21,700 nt of DNA from CALMEC01 sp031372145 (GTDB lineage: Bacteria; Actinomycetota; Thermoleophilia; Miltoncostaeales; Miltoncostaeaceae), in the NCBI GenBank assembly GCA_031372145.1, contig JANMKR010000053.1, positions 1 through 21,700 of the forward strand, given 5' to 3'. The translations under genes were made by a program, and so were the position numbers. Shown piece after piece: positions 13,706 through 21,700 of the stretch. Within the stretch, counting starts at the first letter, position 1; the number at the start of each line of letters is the position of its first letter. The notes under the pieces were generated by a model. The model was not told the DNA's origin, did not search any database, and was given only the letters and a program-made list of their open reading frames with translations.

Positions 13706-15079
13706 ATGGTTTCCGTGATGTCTCCCGCACGTCGGACCGCGCTCGTCTCGGTGGTCGCCGCAGCCATCCTGATCGGCCTCAAGCTCGTTGTCGGGCTCCT
13801 GACGCAGAGCCTGGGACTTCTGAGTGAGGCCGCCCACTCGGGGACCGATCTGGTTGCTGCGCTGCTCACGTTCTTCGCACTCGGAGTCTCTGGTCGCCCG
13901 GCTGACGCCACGCACGCGTGGGGTCACGGCAAGGCCGAGCACCTCTCTGCGCTCGGCGAGAGCATCATCTTGGCTGGTGTGAGCGCCTTCATCGCATGGC
14001 ACGCGTTGCGGCGACTGACGGGAAATGCCGTCACCGCCGTCGATGCCACGTGGTACGCATTCGCGGTCATCGGCGTCGTCATCGCCATCGACCTCGCGCG
14101 GGCGTCGATCTCGCTGCGCTCGGCCCGCCGCTACAGCAGCCCCGCGCTGCTCTCCAATGCGATCCACTTTGCCGGCGACCTGGCCGGGACGATTGCCGTG
14201 CTCGTGGGTTTGGTGCTCGTCCGCGCCGGCTATCCCAAGGCCGATGCGATCGCGGCGCTCTTCGTCGCCCTACTCGTTCTTGTCGCCGCAGGCAAGCTGG
14301 CCACGACGAACACCGACGTCCTGATGGACCGCACGCCGAAGGACGCCGAGGACCTCGCCCGCCGTGCGATCGAGTCGCTCAGCCCCGCCGTCACACTCGA
14401 CCGTCTGCGGATGCGTACTGCAGCCGGCAGGCATTTCTCCGATGTCGTGATCTCGATCTCGCCCTCGGCAGCACTCGCCGAGGGCCACGCCGCCGCGGAT
14501 GCAGTTGAGGCAGCCGTGCTCGATGCGCTGCCGGGCAGCGATGTAGTCGTGCATGTCGAGCCGGCACAAGCGGACTCGCTGACCGAGGGTGCGCTCGCCG
14601 CGGCCTTGACCGTCGCCGGCGTTCGCGAGATCCACAACGTGCGCGTGTTGCGGGCGGGGGGCCGGATTGAAGTGTCGCTGCACCTCAAGTTTCCGGGTGA
14701 TGCCAGCTTGGACCAAGCCCACGCACTGGCCAACGACGTCGAAGCGGCAATCGAACACGCACTCCCGTCGGTGGCGGCGGTGACGACGCACCTGGAGCCG
14801 CTCGAAGCACCGATCGCAGCCGACGAGTTGGCGGGGGCCGAAGTCGCCACCACCGATCGCGAGGTACGACGCATCGTCGCGGAACTGACCGGCAACAATC
14901 CTCGCGTGCTTCGCTTCGTGGGCACCGACGGCGGGGTCGTGGCGTTCCTGACCCTTGCGCTGAACGGCGATCCAACACTTGCAACGGCCCACGCAATCGG
15001 GGGAACGGTGCGCTCGCGCCTGCGGCGCGAACGACCCGAACTGGCCGACGTCGTCGTCCACACGGAGCCCGCCGGCTGA
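13706..15079 (+). CDS. Cation diffusion facilitator with three-module C-terminus
   Basis: A 457-residue metal transporter, about 150 residues longer than the usual CDF protein. The membrane part (about residues 10-205) has six hydrophobic segments and the intramembrane metal site as two HxxxD motifs, His44/Asp48 (HSGTD) and His154/Asp158 (HFAGD); HAWGHGKAE (70-78) is the conserved loop. CDF proteins export Zn2+, Fe2+, Co2+ or Mn2+ by proton exchange; an H/D-type site is more usual for zinc than manganese. The tail holds three similar cytoplasmic modules, about 213-286, 291-366 and 384-455, each ending in a V-x-x-H-x-E-P-like strand. Normal CDFs have one. ATG at 13706 is used; ATG at 13718 is possible. 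The stop abuts the stop of the converging methyltransferase. Confidence 0.9.
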   Translation: MVSVMSPARRTALVSVVAAAILIGLKLVVGLLTQSLGLLSEAAHSGTDLVAALLTFFALGVSGRPADATHAWGHGKAEHLSALGESIILAGVSAFIAWHALRRLTGNAVTAVDATWYAFAVIGVVIAIDLARASISLRSARRYSSPALLSNAIHFAGDLAGTIAVLVGLVLVRAGYPKADAIAALFVALLVLVAAGKLATTNTDVLMDRTPKDAEDLARRAIESLSPAVTLDRLRMRTAAGRHFSDVVISISPSAALAEGHAAADAVEAAVLDALPGSDVVVHVEPAQADSLTEGALAAALTVAGVREIHNVRVLRAGGRIEVSLHLKFPGDASLDQAHALANDVEAAIEHALPSVAAVTTHLEPLEAPIAADELAGAEVATTDREVRRIVAELTGNNPRVLRFVGTDGGVVAFLTLALNGDPTLATAHAIGGTVRSRLRRERPELADVVVHTEPAG

Positions 15080-15844
15080 TCAGCCGCCGCGGTGGGACCA
15101 GAAGACGTCCGTCACGTAGGGGATCGCAAACTGCACCTGGTCCGACAGTTCCTCGGCGACGATCTGTCGAATCTCGGCGGTGACCTCCAGACACACCTCG
15201 TCCGGCAGCGTCGCAATGAAGCTGACCGACGCGACCCGATCGATGAGGCCATCGATGTCCACCGTCTGCGCGTTCGCGAACGCGCGGTGCTCCAGGGTGG
15301 TGAACCCGGCGCCCGGCGAGAATGCCGCACGCCAAACATGCCCCGCGTACCACGGGTTTGGGCCGCGATGGCGGTGAATCAGCTCCTGCAGGCGTTCGAC
15401 CCACCTGACGCGGCGATCCATCACGTTCCAGACCAACCCGATCGCGCCGCCGGGCACGAGCGCGCGGTGAATCTCGCGTAAGGCCGCCGGACCGTCGAAC
15501 CAGTGGAACGCCTGGCCCACCGTCACCACGTCGATCGTGGCGTCGTCCACGGGCAGCAATTCTGCCGTCCCATGGACCACGCTGACGCCGGGCATCGTCG
15601 ACGCGAGCTGCTCACGCATCCCGGCAACCGGTTCGACCGCGATGACATCCGCACCCTGCGCCACGAGGTGACGCGTCAGCTTGCCGGTGCCGGCGGCGAG
15701 GTCGAGCACCCTGCGGCCCAGGCCGATCTCACATGCCGTACACAGCGCCGCAATCGCATCCGCCGGATACCCCGGTCGCGCACGTTCGTAGCGCTCACCA
15801 CCGGCGAAGCCCGCCGATGCCAAGTCGAGACGGCCCGATGTCAT
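15080..15844 (-). CDS. Class I SAM-dependent methyltransferase
   Basis: A 254-residue methyltransferase of the Methyltransf_11 type. Motif I is VLDLAAGTGKLTRHL (46-60), with the ribose-binding acidic residue Glu71 ending the second strand (VIAVEP). Further blocks are the post-I TAELLPVDDATIDVVTVGQAFHWF segment and ALVPGGAIGLVWN. The N-terminus (FAGGERYERARPGYP) resembles small-molecule methyltransferases that recognise carboxylic or lipid substrates, but the substrate is not predictable. The ATG overlaps the dGTPase stop in ATGA, so it is the last gene of a coupled three-gene set. Its stop codon directly abuts that of the cation transporter; together they form the palindrome TGATCA. Confidence 0.9.
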   Translation of the reverse strand: MTSGRLDLASAGFAGGERYERARPGYPADAIAALCTACEIGLGRRVLDLAAGTGKLTRHLVAQGADVIAVEPVAGMREQLASTMPGVSVVHGTAELLPVDDATIDVVTVGQAFHWFDGPAALREIHRALVPGGAIGLVWNVMDRRVRWVERLQELIHRHRGPNPWYAGHVWRAAFSPGAGFTTLEHRAFANAQTVDIDGLIDRVASVSFIATLPDEVCLEVTAEIRQIVAEELSDQVQFAIPYVTDVFWSHRGG

Positions 15845-16815
15845 CCGGTCCAGATCGGCGCGTCTCGCGGCAGGAATGCCTCCCGAAACACGCGCAGCGC
15901 ATACCGGTCGGTCATGCCCGAAACGAAGTCGGTGACCCGCGTGACCAGGTCGGTCTCCGTCGACGGCGGGAGCCGTTCGGGCTCACGCACGCACAAGTCG
16001 AACAGCGCCGTCACGACGCTGCGGGCACGTTCGGCCTCGTCACTGTTCGGAGGCGCCAGGTAGACCCGTTCGAACATGAATGCCCGCAGGCGGCGGAATG
16101 CCTCCCCCACCTCGTCGCTCTGGGTGATCTGCTCGTTGCCGCGGCTCGTCTCGACGATGTCGGTCACGAGTCGCGTCAGGCGACGGCTGGTGGTGTCGCC
16201 GAGCAGCGCGATCTCGTCACCGGGAAGCTCGGCCGCATCCAGGATGCCCGCGCGGATCGCATCCTCGATGTCGTGGTTGACGTACGCAACCCGATCGACC
16301 AGGCGCACGATCTGCCCTTCGAGCGTGCTCGGCGTGTCTGCGCCGGTATGGCGCAGGATGCCGTCGCGCACCCCCCGGGTCAGGTTGAGCCCTCGCCCAT
16401 CACGCTCGACCCGCTCGACCACGCGCAGGCTCTGCTCGTTGTGCAAGAACCGCCGCTCGAACCGCCCGGACAGAATCTCGTGCAGGGCCGCTTCGCCGGC
16501 GTGTCCGAACGGCGCATGCCCCAAGTCGTGCCCCATCGTGATGGCCTCGACCAGATCCTCGTTGAGCGCCAGCGCACGTGCCACGGTTCTGGCCAGCGCC
16601 GAAACCTCGAGCGTGTGGGTCAGACGGGTGCGGTAATGATCGCCCTCGGGCGCGATGAACACCTGCGTCTTGTGCTTGAGCCGGCGGAACGACTTGGTGT
16701 GGATGATCCGATCGCGATCGCGCTGGTACGGCGAGCGCAACGGATCGGACGCCTCCGGCACCTCGCGCACGGCGGCCTGCGGCGACGCGGCAAACGGCGC
16801 GGTGGACGCGCGCAT
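15841..16815 (-). CDS. dgt: dGTP triphosphohydrolase-like HD-domain protein
   Basis: A 324-residue HD-superfamily hydrolase of the dGTPase-like type, which splits dNTPs into deoxynucleoside and triphosphate and so trims dNTP pools. The metal ligands appear in order: His67 (TRLTHTLEV), His96-Asp97 (MGHDLGHAPFGH) and Asp174 (RLVDRVAYVNHDIED). RSPYQRDRDRIIHTKSFRRLKHKTQVF (28-54) is the conserved entry region. ATG at 16815 is preferred over the in-frame GTG at 16854 because the upstream gene's TGA overlaps it in TGATG, a coupling arrangement. Many actinobacteria carry dgt beside dnaG; here its partners are an unknown protein and a methyltransferase. Preference for dGTP over other dNTPs is not certain. 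Confidence 0.92.
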   Translation of the reverse strand: MRASTAPFAASPQAAVREVPEASDPLRSPYQRDRDRIIHTKSFRRLKHKTQVFIAPEGDHYRTRLTHTLEVSALARTVARALALNEDLVEAITMGHDLGHAPFGHAGEAALHEILSGRFERRFLHNEQSLRVVERVERDGRGLNLTRGVRDGILRHTGADTPSTLEGQIVRLVDRVAYVNHDIEDAIRAGILDAAELPGDEIALLGDTTSRRLTRLVTDIVETSRGNEQITQSDEVGEAFRRLRAFMFERVYLAPPNSDEAERARSVVTALFDLCVREPERLPPSTETDLVTRVTDFVSGMTDRYALRVFREAFLPRDAPIWTG

Positions 16816-17564
16816 CAGCGCGACGGTGTGGGCAACTGGATCGGAAAGACCCACGGTCCGAGCACCCCGGTCGGGCCCGACTCACCCAGCGTGCCGATCG
16901 TGATCGTCAGGTTGACCGTCTCGCGCGGGATACCGGGCGCCAACACGATCACGCCTTCGAGCCGGCTGCCGGCACGTTCGACCGCGAGCGACGCTGTGCG
17001 ATACCTGCGGCCCCGCTCATCGACCGCCAACACGTCGAGCGCTGCGATCGATCCCCGACGTACGGCATCGTCCGTGTGCGCCAGGTACCGCAGACGCGAG
17101 AAGTCTCTGAAGCGCTCCAACGACAGCAGCGCGACCGTGACGTCCGCGATCGATTCGACCTGCCCAAGTGCGACGACCCCCTGCAGGGTGGACGGACTCA
17201 CATCGAGCCGAACATCCGCCGGATCCGGCACGTCCTGCCAGGACTCGGGGTCGGGACGCTGGGTGGTGGAGAGTTCGGCCAGCCGGGCGTGGATGGTGTC
17301 GGGGTTGCGGTACTTCCAGATGCGCGGCGACTCCCTGAACACCGCGAGCAACGCCCGATGCGAGAACGTGCGCTCGTCGTCGGGGATGAACAACCCCTGC
17401 GCACCGGCGTCGGGACGCATCAAGCTGACGAACGCCGCGGCCTTGCCTTCGGGGACGTCCAGGTCCGCACACGTCTCCGAGTAGTGCAGCCCGGTGATCT
17501 CCCACCCGTCGACGAGCAACTCCACGAGGTCGCCCAAGCTCCCGAGGCGGTATGGCTCCTGCAT
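16815..17564 (-). CDS. Protein of unknown function upstream of dGTPase
   Basis: A 249-residue protein I do not recognise. It has no signal peptide or membrane segment. The first 105 residues look alpha/beta, with LVELLVDGWEITGLHYSETCADL near the start and a basic FRESPRIWKYRNPDTIHARLAEL helix. From about residue 115 the sequence alternates hydrophobic and polar residues like a beta-sandwich (for example IAALDVLAVDERGRRYRTASLAVERAG and VNLTITIGTLGESG). GGAGGA lies upstream: it fits a GTG at 17570 with ideal spacing and the ATG at 17564 less well, so the start may be two codons earlier. Its TGA overlaps the dGTPase ATG. The coupling suggests a role near nucleotide or nucleic-acid metabolism, but this is context only. 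Confidence 0.75.
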   Translation of the reverse strand: MQEPYRLGSLGDLVELLVDGWEITGLHYSETCADLDVPEGKAAAFVSLMRPDAGAQGLFIPDDERTFSHRALLAVFRESPRIWKYRNPDTIHARLAELSTTQRPDPESWQDVPDPADVRLDVSPSTLQGVVALGQVESIADVTVALLSLERFRDFSRLRYLAHTDDAVRRGSIAALDVLAVDERGRRYRTASLAVERAGSRLEGVIVLAPGIPRETVNLTITIGTLGESGPTGVLGPWVFPIQLPTPSR

Positions 17565-17600
17565 TGACACAACATCCTCCGAGGTCGGTCGACGCACCGC

Positions 17601-17606
17601 AGGATA
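17601..17606 (-). promoter_or_regulatory. Candidate -10 box for the dGTPase operon
   Basis: Read on the minus strand this is TATCCT. It would give a leader of about 25-30 bases including the GGAGGA ribosome binding site. It lies in the 133-base gap after the HerA-like gene, so the three-gene set may have its own promoter. No clear -35. Confidence 0.3.
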
Positions 17607-17697
17607 CTCGGGCCGATCGCCTCCGGGACCAGATCGCCCATCGCACACGAGGGTATGGCGAGCGACCCACTCCGATGGAGCAGGGCGACCAGGCGAG

Positions 17698-19221
17698 CTA
17701 CCGGCGGCGCTTCAGCATTCCGAAGATCCCCTTGACGAGTTCGCGGCCGACGGTTCGAGCCATCGAGGAATCGAGTGCGTCGCTGACCCGCTCGACCAGG
17801 GACTCGTCGGACGTACGTGGGCGGGGTTCGGATTCGGGGCGGGCCTTCTGGCGGACCTCCTCGACCAGGTCCGGATCGTGTTCCATGCGGGCTGCGAGCA
17901 TCTCCTCGGCGCTCTCCCGATCGACGCGCTGGCCATATTTGGGACCGAGTGGTGAGGCGCTGATGATCGCGGCGCGCTCGGCATCGGTCAGCGGCGCCAT
18001 GCGTGACGCCGGTGGGTACAGGCGCGTTGCCGCGACCGGTGTGGGCACGCCTTTGGGATTGAGCACCGTCACCACGGCCTCGCCGACACCGAGGGACTGC
18101 AGGGTCTCGTCCAGCTTGTAGTGCGCCGTCGTCGGGAACGTCTCGACGGCCGCCTTCAGCGCCTTCGCGTCCTTGGGTGTGAACGCGCGCACGGCGTGCT
18201 GAACACGGTGGCCGAGCTGGCTCAAGACCTCGTCGGGAACGTCCGTCGGAAGCTGCGTGATGAAGAAGACGCCGACGCCCTTGGAACGAATCAGCCGGAC
18301 GGTCTGCGTGACCGACTGCATGAACCCCTTGCTGGCATCGGCAAACAGCAGGTGCGCCTCGTCGAAGAAGAACGCCAGCGTGGGCTTGTCGGGGTCGCCG
18401 ACCTCGGGGAGCTCCTCGAACAGCTCAGCCAGCACCCACATCAGGAACGTCGAGAACAACGCCGGCTTGGTCGCAACCGACGGCAGCGACATGACCGTGA
18501 CGATGCCCTTGCCGTCCGGGGTAGTGCGCAGCAGATCGCGTACGTCCAGCCCGGGTTCGCCGAAGAACACGTCCCCACCGTCGCCTTCCAGTTCGGAGAC
18601 CTTGCGTTGCAGCACCCCGACCGTCGCGCTGGACAGGCCACCCAGGTTCTTGAGGTCGGCCTTGCCCGGCCCGACCAGATACGCCAGCGCGGCCCGCAGG
18701 TCCTCCAGCTCGATGAGCGGCAGGTCCTTCTCCTCGCAGAAACGGAACACGAGCGAGAGACTCGATTCCTGCGTCTCGTTGAGCGACAGGACCTTGGACA
18801 GCAATGTCGGGCCGAACTGCGTGAGCGACGCCCGGATCGGCGTGCCGTCCGTGCCCGTCAGAGACACGATGTCCACCGGCGCCGCCGAGGCCGTCCAGTC
18901 ATAGCCCAGGCCCGTCGCCCGGGTGGTGACGCGCTCGTTGGCCTCACCCGGCGCGCCGATACCCGCCAGGTCGCCCTTCATGTCGGCCGCGAAGACGGGG
19001 CTTCCGGCTGCGGAGATCTGTTCGGCGATGAGTTGCAGCGTCTTGGTCTTGCCGGTGCCGGTGGCGCCCGCGATCAACCCGTGCCGGTTGATCAGGTTGA
19101 GCGGGATCCGCACGTCGACCGCGTTCTCAGTGTGCTCAGGGTCGACGAACGGCCGGCCCAGGTGGATCGCAGGCCCCTCGAATCCGTAGCCCGCGGCGAG
19201 GTCGGCGGCGAAGTCAGCCAT
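17698..19221 (-). CDS. HerA-like ATPase (DUF853 family)
   Basis: A 507-residue P-loop ATPase of the HerA/FtsK superfamily, DUF853 branch. Walker A is GATGTGKT (52-59) and Walker B is TLAFFFDEAH (281-290, Asp287-Glu288). The FAADMKGDLAGIG segment (78-90) and GVGVFFITQLPTDVP (315-329) are typical of this branch. The C-terminus (430-507) is charged and helical, rich in Glu and Arg. HerA relatives are hexameric DNA translocases; the DUF853 members have no established substrate. ATG at 19221 is used because MADFAADLAAGYGF matches a natural N-terminus and AAGGA lies upstream within the PPDK 3' end; the gene starts two bases after the PPDK stop. The linkage to PPDK has no obvious functional logic. 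Confidence 0.88.
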   Translation of the reverse strand: MADFAADLAAGYGFEGPAIHLGRPFVDPEHTENAVDVRIPLNLINRHGLIAGATGTGKTKTLQLIAEQISAAGSPVFAADMKGDLAGIGAPGEANERVTTRATGLGYDWTASAAPVDIVSLTGTDGTPIRASLTQFGPTLLSKVLSLNETQESSLSLVFRFCEEKDLPLIELEDLRAALAYLVGPGKADLKNLGGLSSATVGVLQRKVSELEGDGGDVFFGEPGLDVRDLLRTTPDGKGIVTVMSLPSVATKPALFSTFLMWVLAELFEELPEVGDPDKPTLAFFFDEAHLLFADASKGFMQSVTQTVRLIRSKGVGVFFITQLPTDVPDEVLSQLGHRVQHAVRAFTPKDAKALKAAVETFPTTAHYKLDETLQSLGVGEAVVTVLNPKGVPTPVAATRLYPPASRMAPLTDAERAAIISASPLGPKYGQRVDRESAEEMLAARMEHDPDLVEEVRQKARPESEPRPRTSDESLVERVSDALDSSMARTVGRELVKGIFGMLKRRR

Positions 19222-19223
19222 GT

Positions 19224-21700
19224 CTACACGTCCTTCCGGCCGGTGGCCATCGATTCCAACGCGGCCTGCCCGGCTGCGATCCGTGCGACCTGCACGCGGT
19301 AGGGCGAGCACGAGACGTAGTCCAGACCGACGCGGTGACAGAACTTGACCGACTCGGGATCGCCTCCGTGCTCACCGCAGATACCGAGCTTGATGTCAGG
19401 CTTGACCGCCCGCGACAGCTCGGCGGCCATCTGGATGAGCTTGCCGACGCCGTCCTGATCGAGCGTTTCGAACGGGTTCGCCGACAGGATGTTGCGCGCC
19501 AGATACCGGGTCAGGAACTTGCCTTCCGCATCGTCGCGACTGAAGGCCAGCGTCGCCTGGGTCAGGTCGTTCGTGCCGAACGAGAAGAAGTCGGCCTGCC
19601 GCGCGATTTCGCCTGCAGTGAGCGCCGCGCGCGGAACTTCGATCATCGTGCCGATGCTGTAGTCGATCCGCTCACCGGCCGTCTGCATGACGTCCTCAGC
19701 GGCATCGCTCACCTCCTCACGCATGACACGAAGCTCCTCCTCGAAGCCCACCAGAGGGATCATGATTTCGACGAGGGGAGGATCGCCGGTCTCGACTTTG
19801 ACCGTCAGCGCGGCGCTGATGATCGCCTGGACCTGCATGCGGTAGATCTCGGGCCACACGATGCCCAGACGACATCCGCGCATGCCGAGCATCGGGTTGA
19901 CCTCGTCCAGCTCCTGCACCCGGCCGAGCCGGCGCAGTGTCTGCGGGTCGACGATGCCCGACGCACGTTGATGCTCGATCTCGACCGACAGCTCCAGCAG
20001 GCTCGGCAGGAACTCATGCAGCGGCGGGTCGAGCAGGCGGATCGTCACCGGCAGGCCCGCCATCGCCTGGAAGATCCCGACAAAATCCTCCTCCTGGAAT
20101 GGTCGCAGGCGCTCCAACGCGTCCGCTCGGGATGCGTCGTCGGTCGCCATGATCATCTCTTGCACGATCGGGATGCGCCCCTCGGCGAAGAACATGTGCT
20201 CCGTGCGACACAGACCGATGCCCTCCGCTCCGAACGCACGTGCGCGACGGGCATCGTCCGGCGTGTCGGCATTGGTTCGCACACGAAGGGTCCGGGCGGC
20301 GTCGGCCCATTCGAGGATCTTGATCAGGTGCGGGTTGTCGGTCTGGGGCGGGATGAGCGGGGCCGCACCGACGTAGACGCCGCCCGTGGTGCCGTCGATC
20401 GTGATGACGTCACCCTCGTTGAGCGTCAGGTCGCCGATCGTCATCGTGCCGTCCAGGTCATCGATCTCGATCGCGGCGACGCCGCAGACGGCGGGCTTGC
20501 CCATGCCGACTGCGACGATGGCCGCGTGCGACGTCTTGCCGCCCCGCGCGGTCAGGATGCCCTGCGCCTGGATCATGCCGTGCAGGTCGTCCGGGGTCGT
20601 CTCCTCGCGCACCAGGATGACGCGCTCGCCTTCAGTGCCACGCCGCTCCGCGTCGTCGGCGTCGAACACGATCGCTCCGACAGCGGCTCCGGGGCTCGCA
20701 TTGACCCCACGTGCAATCGGCTCTCCGGCCGCGGTCGCGTCGAGCTGCGGCAGCAGGAGTTGGCGGACCTGACCGGGGTCGACCAGGTCGCGGAGCGCCT
20801 CGTCCGAGGTCACGAGTCCCTCGGCCACCATGTCGACGGCGATCTTGACCATCGCCGGGGCGCTGCGCTTGCCGTTGCGCGTCTGCAGCATGTACAGACG
20901 CCCCTCCTCGATGGTGAACTCGACGTCCTGCATGTTGTGGTAGGTCCGCTCGAGCATGGCCATCGTGTCGAGCAGCTGCGCGAAGGCCTGCGGCAACTCT
21001 TCGCGCAGTTCGGCCAGCGGACGTGGCGTCCGGATGCCTGCGACGACGTCCTCGCCCTGAGCGTTGATCAGGAAATCGCCGAACGGCTCACCCGTCTCGC
21101 CCGTGACGTTGTTGCGCGAGAACGCCACGCCGGTCCCCGAACGCTCACCGGAATTGCCGAAGACCATCTGCTGAACGTTGACCGCGGTGCCCAGGGTCCA
21201 CGGGATGTTGTTGAGACGCCGGTAGTCCTGCGCGCGGCGGTTGTCCCATGAGTCGAACACCGCTTGAATCGACCCGTCCAGCTGCGCCCGGGGATCCTGC
21301 GGGAACGGCTCGCCTTTGTGCTCCTGATAGATCGCCTTGTAGGCCGCCACCAGACCTTGCAGGTCACCGGCGGTCAGGTCGACGTCGTTGATGGCGCCAC
21401 GCGCGGCTTTGAGGGCCGTCAGCGCCTCCTCGAAATGCCGCTTCTCGACACCCGCCACGACATCGCCGAACATCTGGATGAACCGCCGGTACGAGTCGAA
21501 CGCAAAGCGTGGGTTGCCCGTTCGCTCGGTCAGGCCGGCGACGCTGAGGTCGTTGAGACCCAGGTTGAGCACCGTGTCCAGCATCCCGGGCATCGAAAAC
21601 TTTGCGCCGCTTCGCACCGACACCAACAGTGGGTTCTCGGGATCGCCCAGGCGCTTGCCGACGTCGTCCTCCAGACGGTTGAGGTGCTCGGTGACCTCGG
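19224..21700 (-). CDS. ppdK: Pyruvate, phosphate dikinase (N-terminus cut by window)
   Basis: The last 824 residues of a PPDK, normally about 880-900, so some 70 residues lie beyond the right edge. The enzyme interconverts ATP + phosphate + pyruvate with AMP + PPi + PEP through a phosphohistidine. The ATP-grasp domain begins with LLVSVRSGAKFSMPGMLDTVLNLGLND. The swivelling domain has GGKTSHAA, with the phosphorylated His encoded at 20526-20528 and the regulatory Thr at 20532-20534. The TIM-barrel domain has GIGLCRTEHMFF and the catalytic Cys of GICGEHGGDP encoded at 19377-19379. It precedes the HerA-like gene by two bases. The Thr two residues before the His would allow control by a PDRP-type regulatory protein, not seen here. 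Likely gluconeogenic or PPi-linked glycolytic role. Confidence 0.96.
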   Translation of the reverse strand, partial: EVTEHLNRLEDDVGKRLGDPENPLLVSVRSGAKFSMPGMLDTVLNLGLNDLSVAGLTERTGNPRFAFDSYRRFIQMFGDVVAGVEKRHFEEALTALKAARGAINDVDLTAGDLQGLVAAYKAIYQEHKGEPFPQDPRAQLDGSIQAVFDSWDNRRAQDYRRLNNIPWTLGTAVNVQQMVFGNSGERSGTGVAFSRNNVTGETGEPFGDFLINAQGEDVVAGIRTPRPLAELREELPQAFAQLLDTMAMLERTYHNMQDVEFTIEEGRLYMLQTRNGKRSAPAMVKIAVDMVAEGLVTSDEALRDLVDPGQVRQLLLPQLDATAAGEPIARGVNASPGAAVGAIVFDADDAERRGTEGERVILVREETTPDDLHGMIQAQGILTARGGKTSHAAIVAVGMGKPAVCGVAAIEIDDLDGTMTIGDLTLNEGDVITIDGTTGGVYVGAAPLIPPQTDNPHLIKILEWADAARTLRVRTNADTPDDARRARAFGAEGIGLCRTEHMFFAEGRIPIVQEMIMATDDASRADALERLRPFQEEDFVGIFQAMAGLPVTIRLLDPPLHEFLPSLLELSVEIEHQRASGIVDPQTLRRLGRVQELDEVNPMLGMRGCRLGIVWPEIYRMQVQAIISAALTVKVETGDPPLVEIMIPLVGFEEELRVMREEVSDAAEDVMQTAGERIDYSIGTMIEVPRAALTAGEIARQADFFSFGTNDLTQATLAFSRDDAEGKFLTRYLARNILSANPFETLDQDGVGKLIQMAAELSRAVKPDIKLGICGEHGGDPESVKFCHRVGLDYVSCSPYRVQVARIAAGQAALESMATGRKDV

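Noticed and set aside
18121..19302. 393-codon plus-strand ORF opposite the HerA-like gene
   Set aside because: Antisense shadow; the opposite strand carries intact Walker A and B motifs.
19335..21251. Long plus-strand ORF (over 600 codons) opposite PPDK
   Set aside because: It lies wholly antisense to a clear PPDK, its translation is Arg/Asp/His/Leu-rich without domains, and such frames are expected opposite GC-rich genes with biased third positions.

Overview
This is a GC-rich, gene-dense bacterial chromosomal segment. Three things suggest an actinobacterium, possibly of the Thermoleophilia type: a PAC2-family (proteasome assembly chaperone-like) protein, a very large NAD-dependent glutamate dehydrogenase, and -10 boxes placed six bases before start codons as in leaderless transcripts. 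The phylum is an inference from gene content and base composition, and no marker gene proves it. I see no rRNA, tRNA, CRISPR array, insertion sequence or phage gene.

Layout. Positions 1-241 hold no convincing gene but carry three hairpin-forming inverted repeats. A MarR-type regulator (242-760, minus) faces a thiolase/acyl-CoA dehydrogenase pair (1076-3399, plus) across a promoter region with two palindromes, probably a fatty-acid or acyl-CoA degradation unit under local control. A strong dispersed-repeat-like hairpin lies in the gap at 3400-3700. A giant NAD-glutamate dehydrogenase fills 3701-8533 (minus). Divergent from it are an AI-2E-type membrane protein and a solitary beta-class DNA methyltransferase that overlap by four bases (8635-10667). 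Then come a short ORF with an ideal ribosome binding site, a class I glutamine amidotransferase-like hydrolase (10895-11632, plus) and, tail-to-tail, an EamA transporter (11618-12547, minus). A PAC2 protein (12684-13577) and a cation diffusion facilitator with an unusually long C-terminus (13706-15079) follow on the plus strand.

The right third is all minus strand. A truncated pyruvate phosphate dikinase (runs off the window at 21700) is followed two bases later by a HerA-like ATPase. A second, tightly overlapping set follows: an unrecognised 249-residue protein, a dGTPase-like HD hydrolase and a SAM-dependent methyltransferase (17564 down to 15080).

Most genes are ordinary central or accessory metabolism. 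Glutamate dehydrogenase (glutamate to 2-oxoglutarate), thiolase and acyl-CoA dehydrogenase (acyl-CoA to acetyl-CoA), and PPDK (pyruvate/PEP) fit an organism able to grow on amino acids and fatty acids while making PEP for gluconeogenesis. I did not find a clearly new defence or biosynthetic system. The most unusual signals are regulatory: leaderless start geometry at several genes, and very short ORFs whose stop codons touch the start of the EamA and thiolase genes. The main protein-level oddity is the three-module tail of the cation transporter.
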